A stretch of DNA of 8,520 nucleotides. It comes from Elusimicrobiota bacterium. GTDB taxonomy: Bacteria; Elusimicrobiota; Elusimicrobia; Elusimicrobiales; UBA9959. Shown piece after piece: positions 1 to 5,099 of this stretch. The notes under the pieces are model-generated. The model saw only the letters and a list, made by a program, of their open reading frames with translations. It was not told the origin of the DNA and searched no databases. The stretch lies in NCBI GenBank assembly GCA_003450815.1, contig DMES01000032.1, positions 1 to 8,520 of the forward strand, given 5' to 3'. Each line of letters starts with the position of its first letter. The first letter of the stretch is position 1. Position numbers and translations under genes: made by a program.

Positions 1-15
1 ATTATCTTAGCGGGG

Positions 16-33
16 ATGGGCCTTTGGGCCCAT
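16..33 (-). terminator. GC-rich hairpin downstream of the DsbD_2/SafE-like gene
   Basis: A 7-bp perfect stem (atgggcc paired with ggcccat) with a 4-nt loop lies 16 bases past the stop codon of the minus-strand membrane protein. No T-tract follows it on the minus strand, so it is not a textbook intrinsic terminator. It may be an RNA-stabilising 3' hairpin or chance. The bases to its left, 1-15, show no feature. Confidence 0.25.
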
Positions 34-49
34 ATGCCGTCTCTGTGAT

Positions 50-667
50 TCAACCGGCTATACCGCGCAGCCCCATCAAAAGATACCACAATGCCGCTAA
101 AAACAGCATCATGCGGCCAATATTTTTGAGCCTTAAATTCAAAAAGGGCGTAGGAACCAGGGCCGGAAGCAGAAAAATAGAAGTGGAGATAAAAAATCCA
201 CCGAAATAAACCAAACCTTTAAAAAGATCGGCTAACCCCATAAGTCGCAAAAGACCGGCCGCAAAAGGCGGACATATATTAACGCCGGTTATAAAACCAA
301 GAAAAAAAGGTATCTGTTTTTCAGCCCAGGCGGCCGGCGGAGAGGCAAAGCAGGAGATATGTTTTTTCAGGCGACCGGAGAAAAGGAAATAGAACATGAA
401 AAGCGAAGTGATTATCATCCCCGCAGAGAGCGCGGCCGGCGGCAGATACGGGCCTGATAATTTCCCGAGCGCAACCGCGCTCAGCGCAAAAAGCGCATAG
501 GCCAGCAACCGCCCTGATAGGAACTGAAGAAAAAGGAAAGAATTAGCCTTCCAACTGCTGCTGCCGCCGGCCAGCAGATAAGGCGCCAACACGGGCAGAC
601 AAGAAGCCAGGCAATACGCCCCGGTGGAAAGGCCGAGAAGAAATCCTTCGGAAAGAAGAGATAGCAT
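50..667 (-). CDS. DsbD_2 / SafE-like polytopic membrane protein
   Basis: An inner-membrane protein of 205 residues with about six hydrophobic segments. The N-terminal helix carries GLSTGAYCLASCLPVLAPY (Cys19, then Cys23-Pro), and a second Cys-Pro motif, NICPPF, lies near residue 132. Cysteine-proline pairs at the start of the two helix triplets are typical of the DsbD/CcdA superfamily, in particular the DsbD_2 (TauE/SafE-annotated) branch, whose members move electrons, thiols or sulfur compounds across the membrane. The actual substrate cannot be read from sequence. I chose the ATG at 667 because the in-frame ATG at 709 would add 14 residues encoded entirely by the adjacent AT-rich repeat. 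Neither start has a Shine-Dalgarno site. It is the last gene of a minus-strand group behind a 4Fe-4S membrane protein and a zinc ribbon, which fits a redox role. Family call good, function inferred. Confidence 0.75.
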   Translation of the reverse strand: MLSLLSEGFLLGLSTGAYCLASCLPVLAPYLLAGGSSSWKANSFLFLQFLSGRLLAYALFALSAVALGKLSGPYLPPAALSAGMIITSLFMFYFLFSGRLKKHISCFASPPAAWAEKQIPFFLGFITGVNICPPFAAGLLRLMGLADLFKGLVYFGGFFISTSIFLLPALVPTPFLNLRLKNIGRMMLFLAALWYLLMGLRGIAG

Positions 668-679
668 AGTCAAACAGTG

Positions 680-707
680 AAAAATATAAAATGCAAAATG
701 AAAAATC
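680..707 (+). repeat. Heptanucleotide array, consensus taaaatg (left arm)
   Basis: Four successive 7-nt units match the consensus taaaatg loosely (for example taaaatg at 687 and caaaatg at 694). Bases 679-694 are the exact reverse complement of 739-754, so this array is oriented opposite to the neighbouring one and forms the left arm of an inverted repeat. It lies just upstream of the chosen start of the DsbD_2-like gene and could affect its expression or mRNA 5' end. Confidence 0.6.
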
Positions 708-725
708 AATGATTACTACGCTAGC

Positions 726-774
726 CATTTTACACGCCGCATTTTATATTTTTCTTTTTGCACTTTACATTTTC
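726..774 (-). repeat. Heptanucleotide array, consensus taaaatg (right arm)
   Basis: Seven contiguous 7-nt units on the minus strand follow the pattern tAAAATG (for example taaaatg at 740-746 and again at 726-732), with one GC-rich outlier unit at 733-739. The tract fills the gap between the zinc-ribbon stop codon and the DsbD_2-like gene. Together with 680-707 it makes a perfect 16-bp inverted repeat with a 44-nt spacer. Confidence 0.65.
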
Positions 775-775
775 T

Positions 776-970
776 TTAAATATGCACCGCTCGGTTGCAC
801 TGTTTGCACCAGCCGGCGAGTTTTAGCGCGTTGCTCTTGCGGTTGAGCGGCACCGGATTCTTACATCCCGGGCATTTAACTTCCATGCCCGAAAAGTCCA
901 TTTTAGGATAATCCTTTTCGAATATCTCCTTGCTGGTATACCGAGGTTCAAGCCATTTGCCGTCTTTCAT
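776..970 (-). CDS. Small zinc-ribbon protein, CxxC-x18-CxxC
   Basis: A 64-residue soluble protein. The C-terminal half carries Cys33-x-x-Cys36 (KCPGCKNP) and Cys55-x-x-Cys58 (GWCKQCNRA), spaced as in a structural zinc ribbon. The N-terminal half is charged and has no motif I recognise. I chose the ATG at 970 because GGAGGA lies 4 bases upstream. The longer frame from 1030 would translate the 7-nt repeat array into QPYPLNPLPYTL, which is unlikely to be real protein. It sits between a 4Fe-4S membrane protein and a DsbD_2-like protein on the same strand. Possible roles include nucleic-acid or protein binding, or a small metallochaperone; no specific function can be assigned. Confidence 0.7.
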   Translation of the reverse strand: MKDGKWLEPRYTSKEIFEKDYPKMDFSGMEVKCPGCKNPVPLNRKSNALKLAGWCKQCNRAVHI

Positions 971-974
971 AAGT

Positions 975-980
975 TCCTCC
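975..980 (-). promoter_or_regulatory. Ribosome binding site GGAGGA for the zinc-ribbon gene
   Basis: A strong Shine-Dalgarno match lies 4 nt before the ATG at 970. It decides the start in favour of the 64-residue product over the 84-residue frame. It directly follows the 7-nt array, so the array lies in the leader. Confidence 0.7.
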
Positions 981-983
981 GAA

Positions 984-1018
984 GTCAGGGTATAGGGTAG
1001 AGGGTTTAGGGGATAGGG
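984..1018 (-). repeat. Heptanucleotide array, CCCTNNN x5
   Basis: Five contiguous 7-nt units, read on the plus strand as NNNAGGG/NNNGGGG-type units such as tataggg (991) and tttaggg (1005). On the minus strand each unit begins CCCT and one reads CCCTAAA, resembling a telomere repeat by chance. The period is exact with no indels. It lies in the presumed leader of the zinc-ribbon gene, directly before its ribosome binding site. Confidence 0.75.
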
Positions 1019-1079
1019 TTGAGAAACCAAATCACAGAAACTTCACGATCCACACTGCTATACCTACACGCATCCTATC

Positions 1080-2210
1080 TCATCTATTAATTAATTTAGC
1101 AACATCTCTTATTGCCGCCGGGGCCCAGAACGAGGAAAAAACTGCCCCTAGCGTCAATGAGGAAAAAACAAGAAAACTTTCCGGATTCAGCAGTTTGCCA
1201 AAACCATCAGGCATACAGCGCATTTTGAAATTCAGGATAGAATAGTTTATTCCTCCGGCGGAGCAGGCTTTAAGGCATTCCCCGCACAGGTTGCAGTAAG
1301 ATGAAATTTCCGCCTTCCCCCCTGGCTCGCATTTAATGGCGTACATCGGGCAGACGCCGGCGCATGACAGGCAGCCGGAACATTTTTGCTGGTCAATACT
1401 TATTCTGAAAGGATTAAGCCTGCCCCAGAAAGCCTGCCAGGCGCCGAACGGGCAGAGGAATGAACAGAAGGTCCTTTTTTTTGTCAGAAGAGGCCCAAGA
1501 ACCAGGACCACCAATGCAAAACACATAAGCCCGTATTGCACTTTGCGTATCAGGATGTCGTCCGGGTCCAGGAAAACACCGGTCAGCTTGAACGGACAGA
1601 GCCAAAGACAGTAAGACGGCGTCATATTGGCGAAAGAGATCAAAAGCAGGAAAATAAGCAGCGCGGCCGGGAAATCACGCAGTTTCAGCCCCCACTTTTC
1701 CGTTTTCAAAAGCGCCTTCTTCGGCAGGGCCGCAAGGCCGTCGTCAATACCCCCGTAAAAGCAGGCCCAGGAGCACCAGGCCCTGCCTATGACAAGAGTG
1801 GAGAACAGCCATAGAAATACCAGGCTTAAAGGGCCCCACAATTTCCACCCGCCGCTCATAAAAGCCAGGTATTGCTGATAGAGGTAGTTCAAAAAAGAGG
1901 GAGCAATGGCAAGGTGGCAGTAAGGCGTGTCTTTAAAGCAGGAAAGGTCAAAACCTTTCAAAAAAATGCCAAACTTAAAATGTATCAGAAAAGCCAAGGC
2001 TGAAACAGAAAAGAATATGCGCCTGAAAAATGACACCCTGCCAGTGTAAAAGACGGAGAAAGCCGTGACACCCGCAAATAGCGCCCAGGGCAAAGCGTAA
2101 AGCGGGCTTATCTCACGGGAAGCGATAATACAGGAACACGCCAGAACCGGAATAAAAACCAGCGCGGCAAAAACTAGCGCAGGAAATAATTTTTTATCCA
2201 TTGGAAGCAT
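1080..2210 (-). CDS. NapH/CcoG-type membrane protein with two 4Fe-4S clusters
   Basis: A 376-residue polytopic inner-membrane iron-sulfur protein. Hydrophobic helices lie around residues 8-30, 40-57, 64-84, 125-142, 181-198, 226-242 and 344-362. Three membrane-proximal cysteine motifs are visible: WCSWAC (146/150), CLWLCP (201/205) and FCSFLCP (249/253). The last two are the C-x3-CP signature of the NapH, NosR, RdxA/CcoG and YccM relatives. A cytoplasmic ferredoxin-like module follows, with Cys277-x2-Cys280-x2-Cys283-x3-Cys287-Pro and Cys306-x2-Cys309-x2-Cys312-x3-Cys316, ligands for two 4Fe-4S clusters. The likely role is electron transfer between the quinone pool or ferredoxin and a partner; the downstream DsbD_2-like protein is a candidate. 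The start is uncertain: ATG at 2210 or 2201, neither with a Shine-Dalgarno site. An upstream in-frame ATG at 2318 would overlap the divergent gene antisense and add a charged tail, so I rejected it. Confidence 0.85.
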   Translation of the reverse strand: MLPMDKKLFPALVFAALVFIPVLACSCIIASREISPLYALPWALFAGVTAFSVFYTGRVSFFRRIFFSVSALAFLIHFKFGIFLKGFDLSCFKDTPYCHLAIAPSFLNYLYQQYLAFMSGGWKLWGPLSLVFLWLFSTLVIGRAWCSWACFYGGIDDGLAALPKKALLKTEKWGLKLRDFPAALLIFLLLISFANMTPSYCLWLCPFKLTGVFLDPDDILIRKVQYGLMCFALVVLVLGPLLTKKRTFCSFLCPFGAWQAFWGRLNPFRISIDQQKCSGCLSCAGVCPMYAIKCEPGGKAEISSYCNLCGECLKACSAGGINYSILNFKMRCMPDGFGKLLNPESFLVFSSLTLGAVFSSFWAPAAIRDVAKLINR

Positions 2211-2231
2211 ATAATATAATATAAAAAAATC
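2211..2231. promoter_or_regulatory. Divergent AT-rich promoter region
   Basis: Only 21 bp, all A/T except one base, separate the 4Fe-4S gene from the plus-strand membrane protein. The plus strand holds overlapping TATAAT hexamers at 2210-2215 and 2215-2220, so a -10 box could sit about 12 nt before the ATG at 2232. The minus strand reads TATATT repeatedly. No Shine-Dalgarno site is present for either gene, so leaderless or very short-leader transcripts are likely. I could not identify a convincing -35 box. Confidence 0.4.
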
Positions 2232-4454
2232 ATGCTTTTGTTTTTTATCTTCGGTTTTTTCATTCTGTTCGCGCAGGCGCTTCTCCTGCGCGAGATATCT
2301 TTTCTTTTCACCGCGCACGAGCTTTCCATAGCCTGCGCTTTGGCTTTCTGGCTATTCTGGACTGGCGCCGGCATTGCCGCAGTTAAAAAAGGCAGCCGGC
2401 TTGAAGGACTGGCTTGCGGAGAAAGCGCTACTGCTCTGTGTTTTTCTTTTTTTGCCCTTATAGTTCCGGCTAACATGCTGGCCGCAAGGCAGGCAGCTCG
2501 CCTGGCCCAAACCGGCCTTATGCCCGGTTTCCTTGAAATGGTCGCCGGCACACTTCTGCTCACCCTGCCGGCGGCGTTTGCCGGAGGCCTTGCGGCGGCA
2601 GCCGGCCTGCGCAGGCGGGGCGTTTCTTTCTACGCGGCTGAGTCGGCAGGCGGAGCGCTGGCCGGAATTTGCGCTCTGTTGTACCTGCTCTATTTCCCCT
2701 CCTACAGCCCGCTTAAGCTGACAATAGTCTGCGGCGCGATACTGGCCGCGGCGGCCCTGCTGCAGACAGACAAGACACAAATCACAGGTCATAAAGCAGA
2801 AGTCACAGGTCACAGGTCACAAGTCACAAGCCAGAAGGCAGAAGAAGGAGACGGCAAGTTTGTAAAATTGATTAAAATCATGGTATTAGCCATGACAATG
2901 GCGCTGCTTGGTTTTTTTTGGCGAGACGACACGCGAAGCGTATTTCTTAAAGGAGGAGCGCGCCCGGCGGAAGTATTTAATTCAACCGGTTCGCGCCTTA
3001 CCTCCGCTTCAGAGCCCTCCGGCGGCATGAACCTGACCGAAAACGGTTCATTTCTTGCCGCCCTGCCTGATGCAAGCGGAACTTATGAAACTTTCGCCCT
3101 GCCGCTGCTTGCGCGCGCAAAACCGCTGAAAATATTTGTGGCCGGAGAAAAAGCTTTTTTCGCAGTATCTGAGCTGCTTAAGCATAAACCGGGAGTTATT
3201 GAGGTAGCGGAACCGGACCGCTTCAGAGCTGAATACATACTAAGCAAAACAGGCTTAAAAGCCGGCGCCATTAAAATGATAAATAACGACGCCCGCCGGC
3301 TGCTTGCTTCCTCTACCGGAGGTTACTCAGCCATAATGCTTGCCTCAGGCGGCCCAGTAAATGCGGCGGCGAACCGCCTTTACACGCTGGAATTTTTCCG
3401 CCTTGCCGCCAAAAAGCTAACTCCGGACGGGCTGCTCGTTTTCGAACTGCCTTTCTCGGAGAATTATATTTCGCCCGAGCAGGGCTACCTGGCCGCGTGC
3501 CTGATAAATACGGCCCGCCTTGCTTTTGAAAATATTTCACTTATACCGGCGGACAGGCTGACGATAATCGCTTCAGCCAAGCCTGTTAACCTGGACCCGG
3601 CGGCCATGTCAGCAGCATACACCGCTAGAAAGCTGAAAAACCGCAACGCCGTGCCAAGCGCTTTCCCTTTTTTGCTTAACCCTTACAGAGCCCGCTGGGC
3701 GCAGGCCTCGCTTGGAAAGATAAAAAACCCGCAGGTAAACTCTGACCTGGACCCAATTTCATATTTTTACTTCTGGCGGCTCTGGCTTTCAATGGTGGTT
3801 TCCCCGTCCATGCTTTTAGGCCTCGCGCTGGCAGCGCTTATACTTATTGTTTCGTTCGCCGGCCTTTTCGGCTCCGCCGCGACATGGAAAGAGCCGGCAG
3901 GGGCCTCTTCTTTACTTATAGGTTTCTGGGGAATGGCTTTTGAAGCGGGAATTATCCTGGTATTTCAGACGCTTACAGGCCAGCTCGCCTGGAAGCTTGG
4001 CTCACTGTTCTCGGCTTTCCTGGCGGGGGCGGCTTTCGGGTCTTTTTTCCCTTTTTATCCCTCCGAAAAACCTATGTTTTTCGGATTGTTGGTTGTGGAA
4101 TTTGTGGCGTTTGGACTTTCAATTTTGGTGGCGGCGGTCCTAAAATATTCTTTCTCCTACGACATAAACACTGTTTTTATTTATTCTCTTTTTGCCCTGA
4201 TGGCGGCTGGCGCGATTTCCGGCTTTTATTTTTCCCGCGCCGCGGGGCTCAGCCCGCAAAAAAGTCCCGGCGTTTACGCGCGCGATCTGGCGGGAGCTGC
4301 GCTCGGGGCTTTTACAGCGTCGGCCTTCGCCGTGCCGCTCTGGGGCCTGAAATCCGCCTTCATCCTGTCGGCCGCCGCGGCGCTTCTGTCATTAGTCATA
4401 GATACTAAATACTATTTGTCCCAAAAAAGTCAGCCCCATTTTCTCGGGCCCTAA
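2232..4454 (+). CDS. Spermidine-synthase-like membrane protein with degenerate core
   Basis: A 740-residue protein with the architecture of the membrane-fused spermidine synthase-like family. The N-terminal helices carry the family opening LLLREISFLFTAHELSIA (residues 17-34). A soluble aminopropyltransferase-like domain spans about 240-515, and C-terminal helices follow with AFEAGIILVFQTLTG (569-583) and LAGAAFGS. Inside the soluble domain, NRLYTLEFF (381-389) and NSDLDPISYFYFW (503-515) match family landmarks. The nucleotide-binding glycine loop is replaced by FVAGEKAFF (302-310). The segment that usually reads D-x-x-D-P reads LASGGP (370-375), lacking the catalytic aspartates. It is therefore probably not an active synthase, and could be a transporter, a regulator or an enzyme of altered chemistry. 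Residues 184-204, in a loop between helices, are encoded by a 7-nt repeat array. It is transcribed divergently from the 4Fe-4S gene and ends in a strong terminator. Confidence 0.8.
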   Translation: MLLFFIFGFFILFAQALLLREISFLFTAHELSIACALAFWLFWTGAGIAAVKKGSRLEGLACGESATALCFSFFALIVPANMLAARQAARLAQTGLMPGFLEMVAGTLLLTLPAAFAGGLAAAAGLRRRGVSFYAAESAGGALAGICALLYLLYFPSYSPLKLTIVCGAILAAAALLQTDKTQITGHKAEVTGHRSQVTSQKAEEGDGKFVKLIKIMVLAMTMALLGFFWRDDTRSVFLKGGARPAEVFNSTGSRLTSASEPSGGMNLTENGSFLAALPDASGTYETFALPLLARAKPLKIFVAGEKAFFAVSELLKHKPGVIEVAEPDRFRAEYILSKTGLKAGAIKMINNDARRLLASSTGGYSAIMLASGGPVNAAANRLYTLEFFRLAAKKLTPDGLLVFELPFSENYISPEQGYLAACLINTARLAFENISLIPADRLTIIASAKPVNLDPAAMSAAYTARKLKNRNAVPSAFPFLLNPYRARWAQASLGKIKNPQVNSDLDPISYFYFWRLWLSMVVSPSMLLGLALAALILIVSFAGLFGSAATWKEPAGASSLLIGFWGMAFEAGIILVFQTLTGQLAWKLGSLFSAFLAGAAFGSFFPFYPSEKPMFFGLLVVEFVAFGLSILVAAVLKYSFSYDINTVFIYSLFALMAAGAISGFYFSRAAGLSPQKSPGVYARDLAGAALGAFTASAFAVPLWGLKSAFILSAAAALLSLVIDTKYYLSQKSQPHFLGP
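2774..2843 (+). repeat. Heptanucleotide array, consensus gtcacag, inside a CDS
   Basis: Ten contiguous 7-nt units, centred on two exact gtcacag copies (2802 and 2809) and two gtcacaa copies (2816 and 2823), with diverged units on both flanks. Because 7 and 3 share no factor, the array translates with a seven-residue period: ITGHKAE, then VTGHRSQ, then a third variant VTSQKAE (residues 184-204). The reading frame stays open. It lies between the last N-terminal helix and a following hydrophobic segment, a place that tolerates insertion. Confidence 0.85.
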
Positions 4455-4487
4455 AAATCAGCCCGCTATTTCAGCGGGCTGATTTTT
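4453..4487. terminator. Bidirectional intrinsic terminator
   Basis: A perfect 15-bp stem (AAAAATCAGCCCGCT paired with AGCGGGCTGATTTTT) with a 5-nt loop. The A-run on one side and T-run on the other let it act in both directions. It begins inside the TAA stop of the plus-strand membrane protein and lies 4 bases past the minus-strand stop codon of the CopG frame at 4492, so it can end both converging transcripts. Confidence 0.9.
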
Positions 4488-4491
4488 CGGG

Positions 4492-4754
4492 TTATAATGA
4501 CCGCAAGCCCCTAACCACTAACAACTTTAATAATGACTGGTATGGAACTCCGCATTTATGAGCTTTTACCATCAACCTGTCAAGCAATGAAACCGGCAAT
4601 CTTAATGGAATCGCTTTTGAAGCCGGTTTTAGATTCGGGAATAATCCCACCCGCGCTGTCGCACGGTCAATGTATTCAGTTGACTCCGCCTTTGCCCAGA
4701 AATCGAATTCCGCTTTTTCGCTCTTAAAATTCAGCGGTTTTTTCGTGTCTTCAT
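4492..4754 (-). pseudogene. CopG/RHH-family antitoxin, frame broken at A AAA AAC
   Basis: The ATG (4754-4752) overlaps the DUF2442 stop as ATGA. The zero frame reads MKTRKN, one further Arg codon, then TGA. Shifting -1 within the six-A run opens a frame to TAA at 4492 that reads as a full CopG-family antitoxin. Its landmarks are FWAKAESTEYIDRATA, then LFPNLKPASKAIPLRLP leading into the ribbon-helix-helix, then VPYQSLLK. This is the pattern of the short CopG antitoxins (COG5304/BrnA-like) that bind operator DNA and neutralise a toxin. The shifted frame has no ATG, GTG or TTG of its own near the start. Three readings are possible: a true one-base deletion, a homopolymer assembly error, or programmed -1 frameshifting, since A AAA AAC is a recognised slippery heptamer. 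The family tail after VPYQSLLK is replaced by repeat-derived codons. No Shine-Dalgarno site is present, so translation would depend on coupling to DUF2442. Confidence 0.75.
4508..4528 (-). repeat. Short heptanucleotide array, consensus gtggtta
   Basis: On the minus strand, gttgtta, gtggtta and a diverged ggggctt unit follow one another with a 7-nt period. The tract encodes the last residues of the shifted CopG frame (KLLVVRG), where family members normally have a different conserved tail. It is short, so chance is possible, but the period matches the other arrays in the window. Confidence 0.45.
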
Positions 4755-4999
4755 AGTGGAGGAGATTTACTCAGACGGTAAAGCGTTTCAGGGGCGATGT
4801 CAATATTGCCGGGCCAACAGATTGTGCCCAAGTCTTTATTGACATATGCTTGCTTGACATAATCTGGGTCCGCAAATCGTGAAAAAACACCTCCACGCCT
4901 AGCATAGGCACTCAAATCAACTACGCTTTTTTCACCATTTTCAAAGACAATTTCAAATTTATAACCCGTAATATGTTTTGCTTCAATAATATCAAGCAT
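4751..4999 (-). CDS. DUF2442 family protein
   Basis: An 82-residue protein matching DUF2442 along its whole length. It has the opening AKHITGYKFEIVFENGE, the central VDLSAYARRGGVFSRF, and the hallmark end LGTICWPGNIDIAPETLY (about 57-74). The usual WPNG turn reads WPGN here. DUF2442 proteins commonly sit directly downstream of DUF4160 genes in predicted toxin-antitoxin pairs, and the C-terminal remnant of such a gene is found 9 bp upstream. Its stop codon overlaps the ATG of the CopG antitoxin frame as ATGA, the coupling seen inside toxin-antitoxin operons. The start at 4999 has GGAG 12 nt upstream, inside the remnant's last codons, so it was probably translated from that transcript. Whether it acts as toxin, antitoxin or accessory here cannot be decided. 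Confidence 0.85.
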   Translation of the reverse strand: MLDIIEAKHITGYKFEIVFENGEKSVVDLSAYARRGGVFSRFADPDYVKQAYVNKDLGTICWPGNIDIAPETLYRLSKSPPL

Positions 5000-5008
5000 A
5001 TTCTTATT

Positions 5009-5071
5009 TCACTCCAACGGTTTAATTGCCACCAAAGGCTGATTAGCCCCCGCTTGTTCCCAGTCTTTCAT
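5009..5071 (-). pseudogene. C-terminal remnant of a DUF4160-type protein
   Basis: A 20-codon open stretch ends KPLE and stops 9 bp before DUF2442. Its sequence MKDWEQAGANQPLVAIKPLE resembles the last 20 residues of the longer DUF4160 subtype, where a D-W pair is followed by a variable linker and a K-I-x-P-L ending. The rest of that protein, including the N-terminal conserved region, is missing: upstream lies the TAG and hairpin that end the MEMO-AMMECR1 gene, and the open frame extends only 6 codons further. A deletion probably joined the end of the operon to the tail of this gene. The match is from memory of the family and short, so moderate confidence. Confidence 0.5.
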
Positions 5072-5076
5072 AGAGC

Positions 5077-5099
5077 AAAAAGGTAGCTGCTACCTTTTT
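5077..5099 (-). terminator. Hairpin at the end of the MEMO-AMMECR1 gene
   Basis: An 11-bp perfect inverted repeat (aaaaaggtagc and gctaccttttt, one base between) contains the TAG stop of the MEMO-AMMECR1 gene. On the minus strand it ends in five T. The loop is tight and the stem is only about half GC, so it would be a modest intrinsic terminator. It separates the operon from the toxin-antitoxin remnants. Confidence 0.5.

Noticed and set aside
679..774. CRISPR array
   Set aside because: Units are 7 nt with no spacers, and no cas gene is present; this is a simple tandem array pair.
984..1018. Telomere-like CCCTAAA unit
   Set aside because: Only one unit has that sequence; the array is one of several 7-nt families and nothing suggests a chromosome end or eukaryotic DNA.
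1032..1073. 13-codon minus-strand frame MRVGIAVWIVKFL upstream of the CCCT array
   Set aside because: It looks like the start of a protein cut off by the array, but it is too short and lacks a usable ribosome binding site, so chance cannot be excluded.
2174..2318. Long N-terminal extension of the 4Fe-4S gene overlapping the divergent gene
   Set aside because: It would be a charged tail encoded antisense to the conserved N-terminus of the plus-strand protein; starts at 2210 or 2201 fit the family better.
4533..4727. Plus-strand open frame of 64 codons between the terminator and DUF2442
   Set aside because: It lies antisense to the CopG antitoxin sequence, has no recognisable motif and no ribosome binding site; the minus-strand frame explains the region.
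5077..5099. Insertion-sequence terminal repeat
   Set aside because: The palindrome overlaps a stop codon and has a T-run, so a terminator is simpler; no transposase or matching second end is seen.
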